From: Phycisphaeraceae bacterium
GTDB lineage: Bacteria; Planctomycetota; Phycisphaerae; Phycisphaerales; Zrk34
Direction of reading: 5' to 3'
NCBI GenBank assembly: GCA_028282685.1
Contig: JANQHK010000087.1
Span: 65,688-129,687 of the forward strand
DNA length: 64,000 bases
The notes below the pieces were generated by a model that made no database searches, was not told the origin of the DNA, and saw only the letters and a program-made list of their open reading frames with translations. Positions within the stretch are counted from its first letter, which is position 1. Each line of letters opens with the position of its first letter. Position numbers and translations under genes: made by a program. This document shows, one piece after another, positions 27,668 to 37,876 of the stretch.

Positions 27668-28507
27668 TTAGTCCCGCTTCGCTTCACTGCGGATGCGGAT
27701 GCCCTCCTCCGGCTCGACCTCCGTGTGTGCCTTGCCACCCTTGGCGCGCACGCCCAGCCAGACCAAAAACTGCCGACGAAGCTTCTGCAACGGCCGTGTG
27801 AAAAAACGGTGCAGTCGAATCCAGATCGGCCGCTTCTCCACGACCCGTCGCTCCGCTTCGCTCATCATGGCCTTGTTGAAGCGGTAGTAATGCTTCAGGA
27901 CGTGGTAGCGATCGGAATTGACGAAGATGCCGTGCAGCCAGCCGAGCAGAACGCGTCGAATCCCGCGCTTGGGCAGCGCCCAACTGATCTGAAAGTCCAT
28001 CAGGTAGGGCAAGCCGTCTTCGCCGACGAGGATGTTTTCGCACTTGTGCAGATCGACCACCGCGATGCCGCGGGCGTTAAACGTTTCGACCAGCGTGCCG
28101 AACTTCCGCAGGAATGCCTCATCGGGTTTGTCTTCCGGGCGCAACGGTCGGCCCTCGATGTAGGCATGGGCGACACCGGTTTCACCGACCCGTCCCAGAC
28201 ACGCCGGCACCCCCGCCACGTCTTCCATAAGTTTGTAAACGTGTTGCTCGCGTGCAGCCAGAAATCGGCCCATCCATGTCATCGGAAAGCCGAACAGGTG
28301 GTGACGCCGGTTCAGCTTGACGATGATCTTCTCGCCATCGTCGGCGATGTAGCGGCATGTGCAAGCAGTGAAATCGTGCTTGTAGACGTAATCACGGCTG
28401 TAGGTTTTGTCGGCGATGCCGAGCGTCGCCGGGGCATCGTCCCTGCCCAGCGCCCGCAAAAACGCCGGACGCGGCTTGGTCTTCTTTGAACTGGAATCGT
28501 CAGCCAT
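27668..28507 (-). CDS. Small protein/lipopolysaccharide-kinase-like protein
   Basis: A 279-residue protein with a shortened eukaryotic-like kinase fold. IIVKLNR probably supplies the ATP-site lysine. The catalytic loop is VDLHKCENILVG (about 153-164) and the metal motif LMDFQIS stands where DFG would be. This pattern is close to the Kdo/heptose kinases (InaA/RfaP) and RIO-like kinases. The tail is basic. The ATG at 28507 starts MADDSSSKKTKPRP; the 27 codons upstream are unlikely. It is divergent from the Y-family polymerase gene. The substrate (lipid core sugar, protein or other) cannot be decided from sequence. Confidence 0.75.
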   Translation of the reverse strand: MADDSSSKKTKPRPAFLRALGRDDAPATLGIADKTYSRDYVYKHDFTACTCRYIADDGEKIIVKLNRRHHLFGFPMTWMGRFLAAREQHVYKLMEDVAGVPACLGRVGETGVAHAYIEGRPLRPEDKPDEAFLRKFGTLVETFNARGIAVVDLHKCENILVGEDGLPYLMDFQISWALPKRGIRRVLLGWLHGIFVNSDRYHVLKHYYRFNKAMMSEAERRVVEKRPIWIRLHRFFTRPLQKLRRQFLVWLGVRAKGGKAHTEVEPEEGIRIRSEAKRD

Positions 28508-28571
28508 CGGCACATCATACCATCCGTGTTCGCGCAATGGGTGGCTGGGGCAGCCGCCCCACCGTGAAACG

Positions 28572-28600
28572 TTGACTTTTCCCGCCATATTTGTTAGGTT
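28572..28600 (+). promoter_or_regulatory. Candidate promoter of the Y-family polymerase gene
   Basis: TTGACT (28572-28577) and TAGGTT (28595-28600) are 17 bp apart, placing the start site about 17 nt before the ATG at 28624. The -10 is poor. No palindromic LexA box of the Gram-negative or Bacillus type was recognised. Confidence 0.35.
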
Positions 28601-28623
28601 TTTGATCGGTCACTCAAAATGCC

Positions 28624-29838
28624 ATGATCCGCACCCTCTACATCGACATGAACAGCTATTTCGCCTCCGTCGAGCAGCAGGAGCGGCCGGAGTTGCGGGG
28701 GCGGCCTCTGGGCATCGTGCCGACCCGAACGCGCGCCACCTGCTGCATCGCCGCCAGCATCGAGGCGAAGCAATTCGGCGTCAAAACCGGCTGCGCCGTG
28801 CCCGATGCGCAGAAGCTCTGCCCACACATTCGCTTTGTTCTGGCGCGCCACCAACTGTACGTGCAGTACCACCAGCGCATCGTTGAGGCGGTCGAATCCT
28901 GCCTCCACGTCACCAGCATCCGCTCGATCGACGAGATGGCCGCCCGGCTGATGGGCCCGGAGCGCCAGCCCGAGGCGGCGCGGCGGATTGCCGTGCGCAT
29001 CAAGAAAACCATCGCCGAGCGTATCGGGAAGTTTGTCCGCTGCTCGATCGGCGGCGGGCCGAACCTCTGGCTGGCCAAGGTCGCCACGGATGTTGAGCCG
29101 GGACCGGACACGCTCTCCCTGCTGCGCCCGGACGATCTGCCCCACCGCCTGTACCACCTGAACCTGACCGACCTGCCGGGCATCGGCCGGCGCATGAGCA
29201 TTCGCCTGAACGTCGCGGGGATCACCACCGTCGAACGGCTGTATTCACTGAGCGAGGCGGACATGCAACGCCTCTGGGCGAGTAAAGTGACAGGGACAAT
29301 CTGGTGGTGCCGGTTGCACGGGGTGGAGTTGCCGAGCCGACTGACGCGGAGGCAGTCGGTGGGCCATTCACACGTACTCGCACCCGAGTTTCGCACGCAC
29401 GAAAAAGCATTCGAGGTGATGGTGCACCTGATCCAGAAAGCCGGACGACGGTTGCGCCGGCTGAAATACTGCGCCAACCGACTGACGCTTTCGGTGCGCT
29501 TCGACGAGGGGCGACGCTGGAAGCAGGAGATGAAACTGCCCGCCATCAGCGACACGCTGAACCTGGTGCGCTGCGCCGCGGAAATGTGGCCCCACCAACC
29601 GCTCGGCACGCCGAAGAAAGTAAGCATGCGCCTGACCGATCTTCAGCCGCAGCACCTCGCCGAACCGCTCTTCGCCGAGCAGCGCCGCGACAACCGCCTC
29701 GCCCACACCGTGGATGCCATCCACCTGCGTTACGGCTCGCAATCCATCATCTGTGGGGCGATGCTCAAGGCCCGCGAATCCACCCCCACGCGCATTGCAT
29801 TCACACAAATCCCCGACGCGACGCTGGATTTTGATTGA
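28624..29838 (+). CDS. Y-family (DinB/UmuC-like) DNA polymerase
   Basis: A 404-residue translesion polymerase. The first catalytic aspartate is in TLYIDMNSYFASVEQ at the N-terminus, and the steric-gate aromatic is in SYFASVE. The second acidic pair is SIDE near residue 101. The thumb HhH motif is DLPGIGRRM near residue 185. The C-terminal little-finger region is diverged, and no clear beta-clamp-binding peptide of the QLxLF type is seen at the end. The length fits DinB/UmuC proteins. There is no adjacent umuD, imuA or dnaE2 gene, so the class (IV or V) is left open. It is divergent from the kinase-like gene. Confidence 0.88.
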   Translation: MIRTLYIDMNSYFASVEQQERPELRGRPLGIVPTRTRATCCIAASIEAKQFGVKTGCAVPDAQKLCPHIRFVLARHQLYVQYHQRIVEAVESCLHVTSIRSIDEMAARLMGPERQPEAARRIAVRIKKTIAERIGKFVRCSIGGGPNLWLAKVATDVEPGPDTLSLLRPDDLPHRLYHLNLTDLPGIGRRMSIRLNVAGITTVERLYSLSEADMQRLWASKVTGTIWWCRLHGVELPSRLTRRQSVGHSHVLAPEFRTHEKAFEVMVHLIQKAGRRLRRLKYCANRLTLSVRFDEGRRWKQEMKLPAISDTLNLVRCAAEMWPHQPLGTPKKVSMRLTDLQPQHLAEPLFAEQRRDNRLAHTVDAIHLRYGSQSIICGAMLKARESTPTRIAFTQIPDATLDFD

Positions 29839-29846
29839 GAAAGACG

Positions 29847-29954
29847 AACCACCAAGAACACCAAGGGCACCAAGGAAATTCAGTTTAACCCCACGCGCCC
29901 ACGCGCGGTCATGAAACCGACTTGCTCAGTGGTCCTCTGTGGGCTCTGTGGTGA
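29847..29954. repeat. Dispersed 'accaag/ggtggt' intergenic repeat
   Basis: The 5' part (29847-29875) repeats the unit ACCAAG with small variation, and the 3' part (29925-29954) repeats TCTGTGG and GGTG units that are loosely complementary to it. Such paired low-complexity motifs are common between genes in many GC-rich bacterial genomes. It lies between the convergent polymerase and icd genes. No coding potential. Confidence 0.5.
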
Positions 29955-29965
29955 CAACACACGCA

Positions 29966-31216
<1,251 letters not shown>

Positions 31217-31326
31217 TACCAACCTCCAAGTCTTGATAGAGCGCTTTCAGATGGACTGAAGCGGATTGCGTTTGCCATTGTACGGCGATTTCACCGTTGA
31301 AAGCGCGCCAGGCCGCGTTGTTCAAT

Positions 31327-31357
31327 GGAGCAGGTCATGCCGTTTATGATCTGCTCC
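31327..31357. other. Twelve-base-pair hairpin between acyP and icd
   Basis: GGAGCAG (31327-31333), G and TCAT pair with ATGA, T and CTGCTCC (31351-31357) around a 7-nt loop, counting one G-U pair. No T-run follows on the minus strand. It lies in the 210-bp acyP-icd spacer, which otherwise holds a possible TACAAT box for icd. It could be a terminator for acyP or an operator for icd. Confidence 0.4.
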
Positions 31358-31426
31358 GGTCATCAAATTACACGAAGCGGGAGGGTAGCGGATCGTTCGA
31401 TCGGATGCAATGGTGCAACGCAACGC

Positions 31427-31702
31427 TTAGTAGCGCACATCAAACTGCTGGTAGGCGGCCGTGGCCGGCAGTTCTTCCAATTGCGTGTCGGTGATGAAAT
31501 CGTGCATGGTCTGCGCCAGTTCGTAGAGAAAGTGCTTGACCTGCTGGTCTTCGCCCTGGACATCGACTTCGACCCGGCCATCGGGCAGGTTTTTCACGTA
31601 TCCGAACACATCGTACCGGCGGGCGACGTTGCGCGTGGTGAAACGGAAGCCGACCCCCTGCACCCGCCCGGAATAATGGACCCGCCTGCGGATCATGTTC
31701 AT
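31427..31702 (-). CDS. acyP: Acylphosphatase
   Basis: A 91-residue acylphosphatase that hydrolyses carboxyl-phosphate bonds. The catalytic arginine is in GRVQGVGFRF (about 12-21) and the asparagine in VKNLPDGRVEV (about 36-46). The length is typical. The start codon overlaps the yebC stop as ATGA, so translation is probably coupled. The natural substrate in bacteria is uncertain; carbamoyl phosphate and 1,3-bisphosphoglycerate are hydrolysed by family members in vitro. There is no sign of an HypF fusion. Confidence 0.95.
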   Translation of the reverse strand: MNMIRRRVHYSGRVQGVGFRFTTRNVARRYDVFGYVKNLPDGRVEVDVQGEDQQVKHFLYELAQTMHDFITDTQLEELPATAAYQQFDVRY

Positions 31703-32448
31703 CCTTCCAACGCGGCCATCACCTCATCGGAAATGTCGAAGTTGGCGTGGACCTTGTTCACATCGTCGTTTTCTTCCAGTGCATCGACCAGGCGCAGCAC
31801 CTTCTCAGCCAGGGTCTGGTCGCAGGCGACGCTGTTGGTGGGGATCATGGTCAACTCGGCGAGTTGCGGTTCGATGCTCGCCGTTTCGAGCGCCTGGCGG
31901 ACGGCGATGAACTGCGTGGGGTCGGTCTGGATTTCGAAATAATCGCCCTCATCGGAAAAATCCTCGGCCCCGGCTTCGAGGACCAGTTCCATGAGTTGGT
32001 CTTCGTCGGCGGCGTCTTTGGCGACGGTGATCAGGCCGCGGTTGTTGAAGGTGAACGCGACGGAGCCGGACGTTCCCAGGTTACCGCCGTGCTTGGAGAA
32101 GGTGTGGCGGATTTCGCCGGCGGTGCGGTTCTTGTTGTCGGTGAGGATTTCGACGAGCACGGCTACACCGCCGGGCGCGTAGCCCTCGTAGGTGATCTGT
32201 TCGATGGCTTCGCCGCCGAGTTCACCGGTGCCCTTTTTGACGGCCTTTTCGATGGTGTCCTTGGGCATGTTGCATTTCTTGGCTTCTTCGATGGCGTAGC
32301 GCAGGGTGAGGTTGACATCGGGATCGCCCCCGCCCTGCTTGGCGGCGAGAATGATCGCCTTGGAGCATCGGCTCCATTCCTTGCCCTTCTTGGCGTCCTG
32401 TCGGGCCTTGCGATGCTTGATGTTGGCCCATTTACTGTGTCCAGCCAT
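31699..32448 (-). CDS. yebC: YebC/PmpR-family protein
   Basis: A 249-residue member of the YebC family. Members have been described as transcriptional regulators (PmpR) and more recently as ribosome-associated factors helping translation through proline stretches. The signature N-terminus MAGHSKWANIKHRK begins at the ATG at 32448, which has GGAGG six bases upstream. An upstream in-frame start would add 11 atypical residues. The YEGYAPGGVAVLVEILTDN and FSKHGGNLG motifs are intact. The stop overlaps the acyP start. RuvC, RuvA and RuvB, frequent neighbours elsewhere, are absent here. Confidence 0.95.
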   Translation of the reverse strand: MAGHSKWANIKHRKARQDAKKGKEWSRCSKAIILAAKQGGGDPDVNLTLRYAIEEAKKCNMPKDTIEKAVKKGTGELGGEAIEQITYEGYAPGGVAVLVEILTDNKNRTAGEIRHTFSKHGGNLGTSGSVAFTFNNRGLITVAKDAADEDQLMELVLEAGAEDFSDEGDYFEIQTDPTQFIAVRQALETASIEPQLAELTMIPTNSVACDQTLAEKVLRLVDALEENDDVNKVHANFDISDEVMAALEG

Positions 32449-32514
32449 ATCGGCCTCCGTGGGTGGGCATGAGGGGCGCATTGTAAGGGATGGTCGGGGA
32501 GGCGGGGAAGACGG

Positions 32515-35500
32515 CTACCGATCGGCGGCCTGCGGTTGCAACGCCGGCTGGGGTACGGCGATCGGCGCGACCGGCGGCTCGCGATCATCCCCCACCGCCG
32601 CGAGCTTGGCCACCAACGACTCGTTCAGCGTCCGGTACACCGGCAGCGTGTACGACTTGGCCCGGCGCGTGAGCATGCGCAGGGCAATGCGCCAAAGACG
32701 CTCGGCCCGGTCTTTCTTACCTGCGCGCCACAGCGCATCACCCAGATGATCCAGAACCGTCGGATCGTCGCCCTCGGGCAGACGCGCGGCGCGCGTCAGC
32801 CATTCGACGGCCTTGTCGAACTCGCCCCGCTTGTAGTAGACCCACCCCAGTGAATCCAGATAAGCGGAATTGGACGGCTCGGCGCGAACGGCCTTGCGGA
32901 TCATCTGCTCGGCGCGGTCCAGTTGTTCTCCGCGCTCGGCCCAGGTGTAGCCCAGATCGTTGTTGGCGTGGATGTTCTCCGGGTCGGCCTCCAGCCCTTT
33001 GAGCAGGACCTGCTCGGTCTGTTCCGGACGTTCGGCACGGTGGAGAATTTGCGCCTTGAAGTACAACATTTCGGCCTGCTGATCGGGATAGTCGGCAATC
33101 AGCGCATCGGCCTCGCTCAACGCCAGCTCCACGCGATTCATTTCGCTGTAAAGCAGCGCCAGAGACTGTTTCAGGCGCAGGGCGTCATCCGGAAAGCGGC
33201 GGCGCAGTTGCTTAAGATGGTCGACGGCTTGCTCGGATTTTCCCAGGGCGTGCAGGAGCGTAGCACGGAAGATGTGCAACGAGAGCATATCGCCGCGAAC
33301 CGTCAGGGCCTGGTCGAGCGTTTTGAGCGCTTCTTCCGATGCGCCGCAATCCTGCTCCGCTTGCATCAGTTCGACCAGGATTTGGAACCGGCGCTCGCCG
33401 TCGGCCGCATTGGGGTCTTCAAGCAGGCCGCGCAGAACCGGCACGGCCTTTTCGGATTGATGCCATTGCTGATAAAGACCGGCCAGCCGCACCTGCCGAT
33501 TGAAGTTGGTCGGCAGTTGCAGGAGATAGGTTTCGTACCGCTTGTAAAACAGGTCCATTTCAAATGCGCGGCGCGACGCCTCACGCAGCAGGTCCAATGC
33601 GACGGTATCGTTGGGCTGGGTATCGAGTCGTTTCTTCAGGAAGGCCAGGGCCTCGTCGGTCCGCTCCTGCTTCAGCATCACATCCACCAGTTCGCTCATT
33701 GCCGGTCCGTTGCCGGGGAACTCAACGAGTATGTCGTGGAGCATTTTCTCGGCCCGATCGAACTCGCGCCGCAGCGCGTGCAGGTGAGCGATTTTCATCC
33801 GGGTGAGGCGCGAATCGGGCAGCAGCGCGCGGAGCTGCGCCAGTAGCAACCGGAACTTGCGCGCATCGGGTTGCATTTTTTCGTAAATCCCGAACAGACC
33901 GGTGTAAGCCGCTTCGTCCGTTGGATCGACGGTCAGGGCCTGCCGGAATGCCGATTCCGCGGCGCCGGCGTTGCCCCGCCGCATCTCGATCAATCCGCGG
34001 CGGTTGTGGTAATCGGGATTGGTCGCATCCTCGCGGCTGAGCGCTTCGAGCGCCGCTACGGCATCATCCCAACGCTTCATTTGGGTATAGAGGATGGCCT
34101 GAAGCAGTCGCAGGCGCGGCTGGTTGTTGTCGCCGGCCGCATGGATCATCTGCTGAGCCCGGGTGTATTGGCCCGAGGCGATTTCCAGTTCGATCAAGCC
34201 CCAACGTGCCGCGACGAAATCGGGCTCGCGATCGAGCGCAGCGTTGTAGGCCTGTTGCGCGGTGGAGATGTCGTTGACCAACTGCGCCGCACGCGCACGG
34301 CAGTACCTGCCGCCGGCGGATTCCAGTAACGCCTTGGGCACGGTTTGCAGCCGGGCGGGAAAAGCCAGTCTGCGATCGCGCTGATCCAGCAGGACGTTCA
34401 GGTAATCCCAGGAAACTTCCGGATGCCGATTCAGACGCCGGATGGTCATGGACAACGCGGCCGTGGGATCAGCGGACCAGAGTCGATCCACCAGCCGCCG
34501 GTAAACTTTCAGGTGTCCGGGACAATGATCCAGATGCTCGGCAAGGAATCGATTGCTTTTCGTCTGGGGCATCCACCGACCCAGCAGCACGGCCAGCGCC
34601 TCGGGGCGGTCGTGTTGCCGGTAGGCGATTTCGATCTGTTCGAGCAGCGCGGGACGATCGTCCACATGCTCCGCACAGTAGTCGATCAAGCGCAGCAATA
34701 CCGTATCGAGCCGGGTGAAGTCCGCGTGCTCACGGAGCAGCGTGGCGACGCGTTGGTCCTGTCGCAGCAACAGCGCCAGGTAGACGCGGCGCGCCAACAG
34801 GGCCGTCTGGTTGATGTCGGGATCGTCCACGAGGCCTTCGTAGCGTTGCCGGGCCTGGGCGTACCGGCCGAGTCGGAGTTGGGCGTCGGCGATTTCCAGG
34901 TCGATCGCCTGCTTGTGCCGTCCCAGCAGCAGCACCGCGCGCAGGTAGCGCGTGTTACGATCGAAACGCTGAGGCACGTGCATGAACAATTCGTACTGTT
35001 CGATCGCGGCGCGACTGTATCCCTGCTGCATCAGGCACTTGCCCAGGTAATAGTGAACCAGGTAGCGCAGACCCGGATCGCTCAGCGGCTTCAGTCGCTC
35101 CAGCGCGCCGTGCAGGCAGACGGTTGCCTCATCCATCTGCTGATCGCTCATGGCGATGCGACCGAGTTGAAACAGACTTTCCGCATCGTCGGCGTTGGCG
35201 CGCAGGGCCTGGCGGAAATAAACCGAGGCCAGCTCGTTCTCGGCCGAACGCAGGTAAATCTGCCCCAGCAGGCGCAGGGCCTGGGCGGCCTTGGGATCGG
35301 CCTGAATGACCTGGCGCAACATCTGGCGAGCTTCGATCACTCTGCCCTCATGCAGCAGGGCGCGGGCATCGATGTAATCCTTCACCGCACCGGGCGGCGC
35401 ATCCACCTCCGGATCGCGCTGGTTGATCCCGGCTTCGGCCAGATACTTCGGCGCCGGCAAGGCCCCCAACGCTTCGGCCAGTTCCAGTTGCTGGCGTTGT

Positions 35501-35754
35501 GCGGCTTCGCCTTCGGCCGATCGCAACCGCGGCCCCAGCAACGGCAGCGGCGGCAACGTGCGCTTCGAGGTGAACGATTGGGCCGGATCCGGTTCAACGG
35601 ATTGCACGTCCGCCGGTTGAACCGCCGGAGGGGTCGAAGTTTTTTCGGATTGCCGGCAGCCAACGCCGGTGAGAATCAGCGCCGCGATTGCTCCCGCCGC
35701 GCCCGGCCAAAGCATGAAGGGACGGATGGAATGGCAACGGCAGGCGCGTGACAT
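32515..35754 (-). CDS. Very large TPR-repeat lipoprotein
   Basis: A protein of about 1079 residues. The N-terminus has a lipoprotein signal with lipobox LTGVGC (Cys near residue 33) and then about 100 Pro/Thr-rich residues. From there to near the C-terminus it is a continuous series of TPR-like helical pairs with typical A-L-G/Y-P patterns (for example DALWRAGKKDRAERLWRIAL). I estimate more than twenty repeats. Such proteins act as envelope scaffolds for secretion, polysaccharide export or assembly complexes. The ATG at 35754 overlaps the hisG stop (TGATG), implying coupled translation, which is an unusual pairing. Partner proteins cannot be named. Confidence 0.82.
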   Translation of the reverse strand: MSRACRCHSIRPFMLWPGAAGAIAALILTGVGCRQSEKTSTPPAVQPADVQSVEPDPAQSFTSKRTLPPLPLLGPRLRSAEGEAAQRQQLELAEALGALPAPKYLAEAGINQRDPEVDAPPGAVKDYIDARALLHEGRVIEARQMLRQVIQADPKAAQALRLLGQIYLRSAENELASVYFRQALRANADDAESLFQLGRIAMSDQQMDEATVCLHGALERLKPLSDPGLRYLVHYYLGKCLMQQGYSRAAIEQYELFMHVPQRFDRNTRYLRAVLLLGRHKQAIDLEIADAQLRLGRYAQARQRYEGLVDDPDINQTALLARRVYLALLLRQDQRVATLLREHADFTRLDTVLLRLIDYCAEHVDDRPALLEQIEIAYRQHDRPEALAVLLGRWMPQTKSNRFLAEHLDHCPGHLKVYRRLVDRLWSADPTAALSMTIRRLNRHPEVSWDYLNVLLDQRDRRLAFPARLQTVPKALLESAGGRYCRARAAQLVNDISTAQQAYNAALDREPDFVAARWGLIELEIASGQYTRAQQMIHAAGDNNQPRLRLLQAILYTQMKRWDDAVAALEALSREDATNPDYHNRRGLIEMRRGNAGAAESAFRQALTVDPTDEAAYTGLFGIYEKMQPDARKFRLLLAQLRALLPDSRLTRMKIAHLHALRREFDRAEKMLHDILVEFPGNGPAMSELVDVMLKQERTDEALAFLKKRLDTQPNDTVALDLLREASRRAFEMDLFYKRYETYLLQLPTNFNRQVRLAGLYQQWHQSEKAVPVLRGLLEDPNAADGERRFQILVELMQAEQDCGASEEALKTLDQALTVRGDMLSLHIFRATLLHALGKSEQAVDHLKQLRRRFPDDALRLKQSLALLYSEMNRVELALSEADALIADYPDQQAEMLYFKAQILHRAERPEQTEQVLLKGLEADPENIHANNDLGYTWAERGEQLDRAEQMIRKAVRAEPSNSAYLDSLGWVYYKRGEFDKAVEWLTRAARLPEGDDPTVLDHLGDALWRAGKKDRAERLWRIALRMLTRRAKSYTLPVYRTLNESLVAKLAAVGDDREPPVAPIAVPQPALQPQAADR

Positions 35755-36641
35755 CAATGAATCACCTTGTTGAGCGGATAACTGAAGATGCCGGTTGCGC
35801 CGGCATAGTGCAGCTTCGGCACCAGTTCGCGCTCGACTTTCTCATCGACAATGACTTCCACGGCCACCCACTGTTCGTCGGCCAGCGAATTGACGGTGGG
35901 GCTTTTCTCGGCGGGAAGCAGATTGAGGATGTCTTTCATTTTTTCCCGCGGGACGTTCATCTTCAGCCCCACACAAGCGCGCGCTTCGATCGCACCCTGC
36001 AGCAGCAACGCAATGCTCTGAATCTTAGCTCGCTTGTCCGGATCGTTCCATGCGTTTTCGTTGGCGATGAGTCGGGTGGTGGAGGAGAGAATTTCATCCA
36101 CAACGCGTAAATTGTTGGCACGCAACGATGAGCCGGTCTCGGTGATATCAACGATGGCGTCGAGCAGGCGGGCCTTGACTTCCGTCGCGCCCCAACTGAA
36201 CTCGACCTTCACATCGACGCCAAGGTCAGCGAAGTATTTGCGCGTCACGTTGACCAGTTCGGTCGCCACGATGCCGCCGGTCAAGTCCTGCGGTGTGGTA
36301 ATCGACGATTCCTCGGGGACGGCCAGCACCCACCGCGCCGGTTTGCTGGTGGCCTTGGAGTAGCGCAGTTCGCAGACCTCGTGGACCTGCGAGCCGTTTT
36401 CGATCACCCAGTCGTGTCCGGTGATGCCCAGGTCGATCACGCCGTCCTCGACGTAGCGACTCATCTCCTGCGCTCGAAACATGACGCAGGACAACTGCGG
36501 ATCGTCGATCTGGGGGAAGTAGCTGCGATCGGAGACGCGCAGGTGATACCCGGCGCGGCGGAACAGATCGAAGGTACTCTCGGAAAGCGACCCCTTAGGG
36601 ATACCGATGCGCAACAGTCGGTCATCTTGTTCTCGAAGCAT
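35754..36641 (-). CDS. hisG: ATP phosphoribosyltransferase, long form
   Basis: A 295-residue HisG_L enzyme, catalysing the first step of histidine synthesis (ATP plus PRPP to phosphoribosyl-ATP). The catalytic part includes RIGIPKGSL, the GVIDLGITGHDWV loop and the PRPP motif DAIVDITETGSSLRAN (about residues 162-177). The last 75 residues are the ACT-like regulatory domain found in the hexameric, histidine-inhibited long form, so no HisZ partner is needed. The ATG at 36641 has AAGGA seven bases upstream; a GTG five codons earlier is less likely. It stands apart from other his genes, behind rbfA and the HhH protein. Confidence 0.96.
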   Translation of the reverse strand: MLREQDDRLLRIGIPKGSLSESTFDLFRRAGYHLRVSDRSYFPQIDDPQLSCVMFRAQEMSRYVEDGVIDLGITGHDWVIENGSQVHEVCELRYSKATSKPARWVLAVPEESSITTPQDLTGGIVATELVNVTRKYFADLGVDVKVEFSWGATEVKARLLDAIVDITETGSSLRANNLRVVDEILSSTTRLIANENAWNDPDKRAKIQSIALLLQGAIEARACVGLKMNVPREKMKDILNLLPAEKSPTVNSLADEQWVAVEVIVDEKVERELVPKLHYAGATGIFSYPLNKVIH

Positions 36642-36712
36642 GGCATGTTCCTTCACTGCGCCGCGGCGCGGCGATCAGAGCGTATTCACACGGTATGGAA
36701 TGTCCATCCGCT

Positions 36713-37402
36713 CTAACGTCGACTGGTTTTCTTTCGAGTCGTCTTCTTGGTGGTTTTCTTTTTCGTGGTCTTTTTCTTGGTGGTTTTCTTTGCCGGGGCG
36801 GAACCCTGCTCGGCGTACTTGCGCAGGCGTGCGTAGGCCTTGAGATTGTCCGAGGCGGGAATGTGGTATTCCAGAAAAGCAACCACCTGATCGAGCGTGG
36901 CGTCTTCCTCGACAATCTCGTCACGTTTGAGGCGCGCCAGCAACTGCTCGTCGACCGGAATGGCGTGGCCTCCCAGCGCCAGCAGGACCACCGAGGCCGA
37001 GACGAACGGCACCATGCCGGTCATTTCGTCCAGCAGTTTGCGGGCTTCGCGTTTGGGCAGATCGCGCAAGCGCTCGAGATCGACCGCATGCTCGTGCGCG
37101 TAGATGTCGTGCAGGACATGCTTGATGCGCAGGGCGCGTTCCTCGGAGCGGCTGAGGCGCGAGCCGATCGCTTCGGCCAGGTCCAACGGATCGGTGACGC
37201 GCATGTCGTTGAAATCCACCACGCGGCGCATGAGGCGGTTGTAGGCCTGGTCGGCCTGGCGGCGGGTGGTTTCCCAGGTGAGCAGCGCGCGGACCAGCCG
37301 CTCGATCACGGGCATTTCGGGCGGATCGGCGGGTTCGGCCGCACCCTTGATACTGCGTAACAGGCCGTTGAGCCGGCGGGGATCTCCGGTGGTGTGTTTC
37401 AC
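36713..37402 (-). CDS. HhH-GPD-fold-like protein with lysine-rich histone-like tail
   Basis: A 229-residue protein not matched to a named family. Residues 30-180 are helical and resemble endonuclease III-type HhH-GPD proteins: TGMVPFVSASVVLLALGG is placed like the LPGVGRKTANVVL hairpin, and IPVDEQLLARL like the VDTH segment. Asp151 matches the catalytic aspartate, but the glycine hairpin and catalytic lysine are replaced by hydrophobic residues and the 4Fe-4S cysteines are absent, so glycosylase activity is doubtful. Residues 204-229 are repeated KKTTKK units, as in histone H1-like tails. The start overlaps the rbfA stop (ATGA). It occupies the place where truB often stands. Confidence 0.75.
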   Translation of the reverse strand: MKHTTGDPRRLNGLLRSIKGAAEPADPPEMPVIERLVRALLTWETTRRQADQAYNRLMRRVVDFNDMRVTDPLDLAEAIGSRLSRSEERALRIKHVLHDIYAHEHAVDLERLRDLPKREARKLLDEMTGMVPFVSASVVLLALGGHAIPVDEQLLARLKRDEIVEEDATLDQVVAFLEYHIPASDNLKAYARLRKYAEQGSAPAKKTTKKKTTKKKTTKKTTRKKTSRR

Positions 37403-37806
37403 GGCGCACGATCCTCCTGCTGGCCCGGATCGTCCCCGGGCAACCGGTCCATGTGGCGGGTCTGATCCTCCCGGACCGCCCGGGAGATTTCACCCAGCAC
37501 CTGGGCCTGCTTTTTCAACGATTCGTCGAGTTCAAAATCCAGTTGCGGCATCGCACGGGTGCGGATACGCCGGCCCAGTTCGTTCCTCAAATGGCTGGCG
37601 GCATGACGCAAACCGTACAACGCGTTTTTGCCGTGCTCGGCTGGCATCACCGAAATATCCACGCGCGCCCGGCGATGGTCCTGGCTGAGCTTGACGGCGG
37701 TGACGCTGATCAACCCGCGAATGCGCGGATCGGCCAATCCCTCGCTGAGCAGCATGCCGATCTCCCGTCGCAGGGTGGATTCGAGTTGTTCGATGCGGTG
37801 CGTCAT
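37399..37806 (-). CDS. rbfA: Ribosome-binding factor A
   Basis: A 135-residue RbfA, which binds the 30S subunit during late 16S rRNA maturation. The family pattern is clear: RIEQLESTLRREIGMLL at the N-terminus, DPRIRGLISVTAVKLSQD, then the KH-like core with LRHAASHLRNELGRRIRTRAMPQL (residues about 65-88) and FELDES. The tail is slightly longer than average and acidic. It lies in the nusA-infB-DUF503-rbfA order typical of bacteria, and its stop overlaps the next start. Confidence 0.95.
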   Translation of the reverse strand: MTHRIEQLESTLRREIGMLLSEGLADPRIRGLISVTAVKLSQDHRRARVDISVMPAEHGKNALYGLRHAASHLRNELGRRIRTRAMPQLDFELDESLKKQAQVLGEISRAVREDQTRHMDRLPGDDPGQQEDRAP

Positions 37807-37876
37807 CTCGCCAAACAGTCAACCGTTTCCAGTTACCAGTCCACAGTTTCGGATGCGGATTTTCGCCCTGCCCTGT

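Noticed and set aside
36724-36800. Tandem DNA repeat of about 15 bp units
   Set aside because: It is simply the coding sequence of the KKTTKK protein tail, in frame and within the HhH gene.
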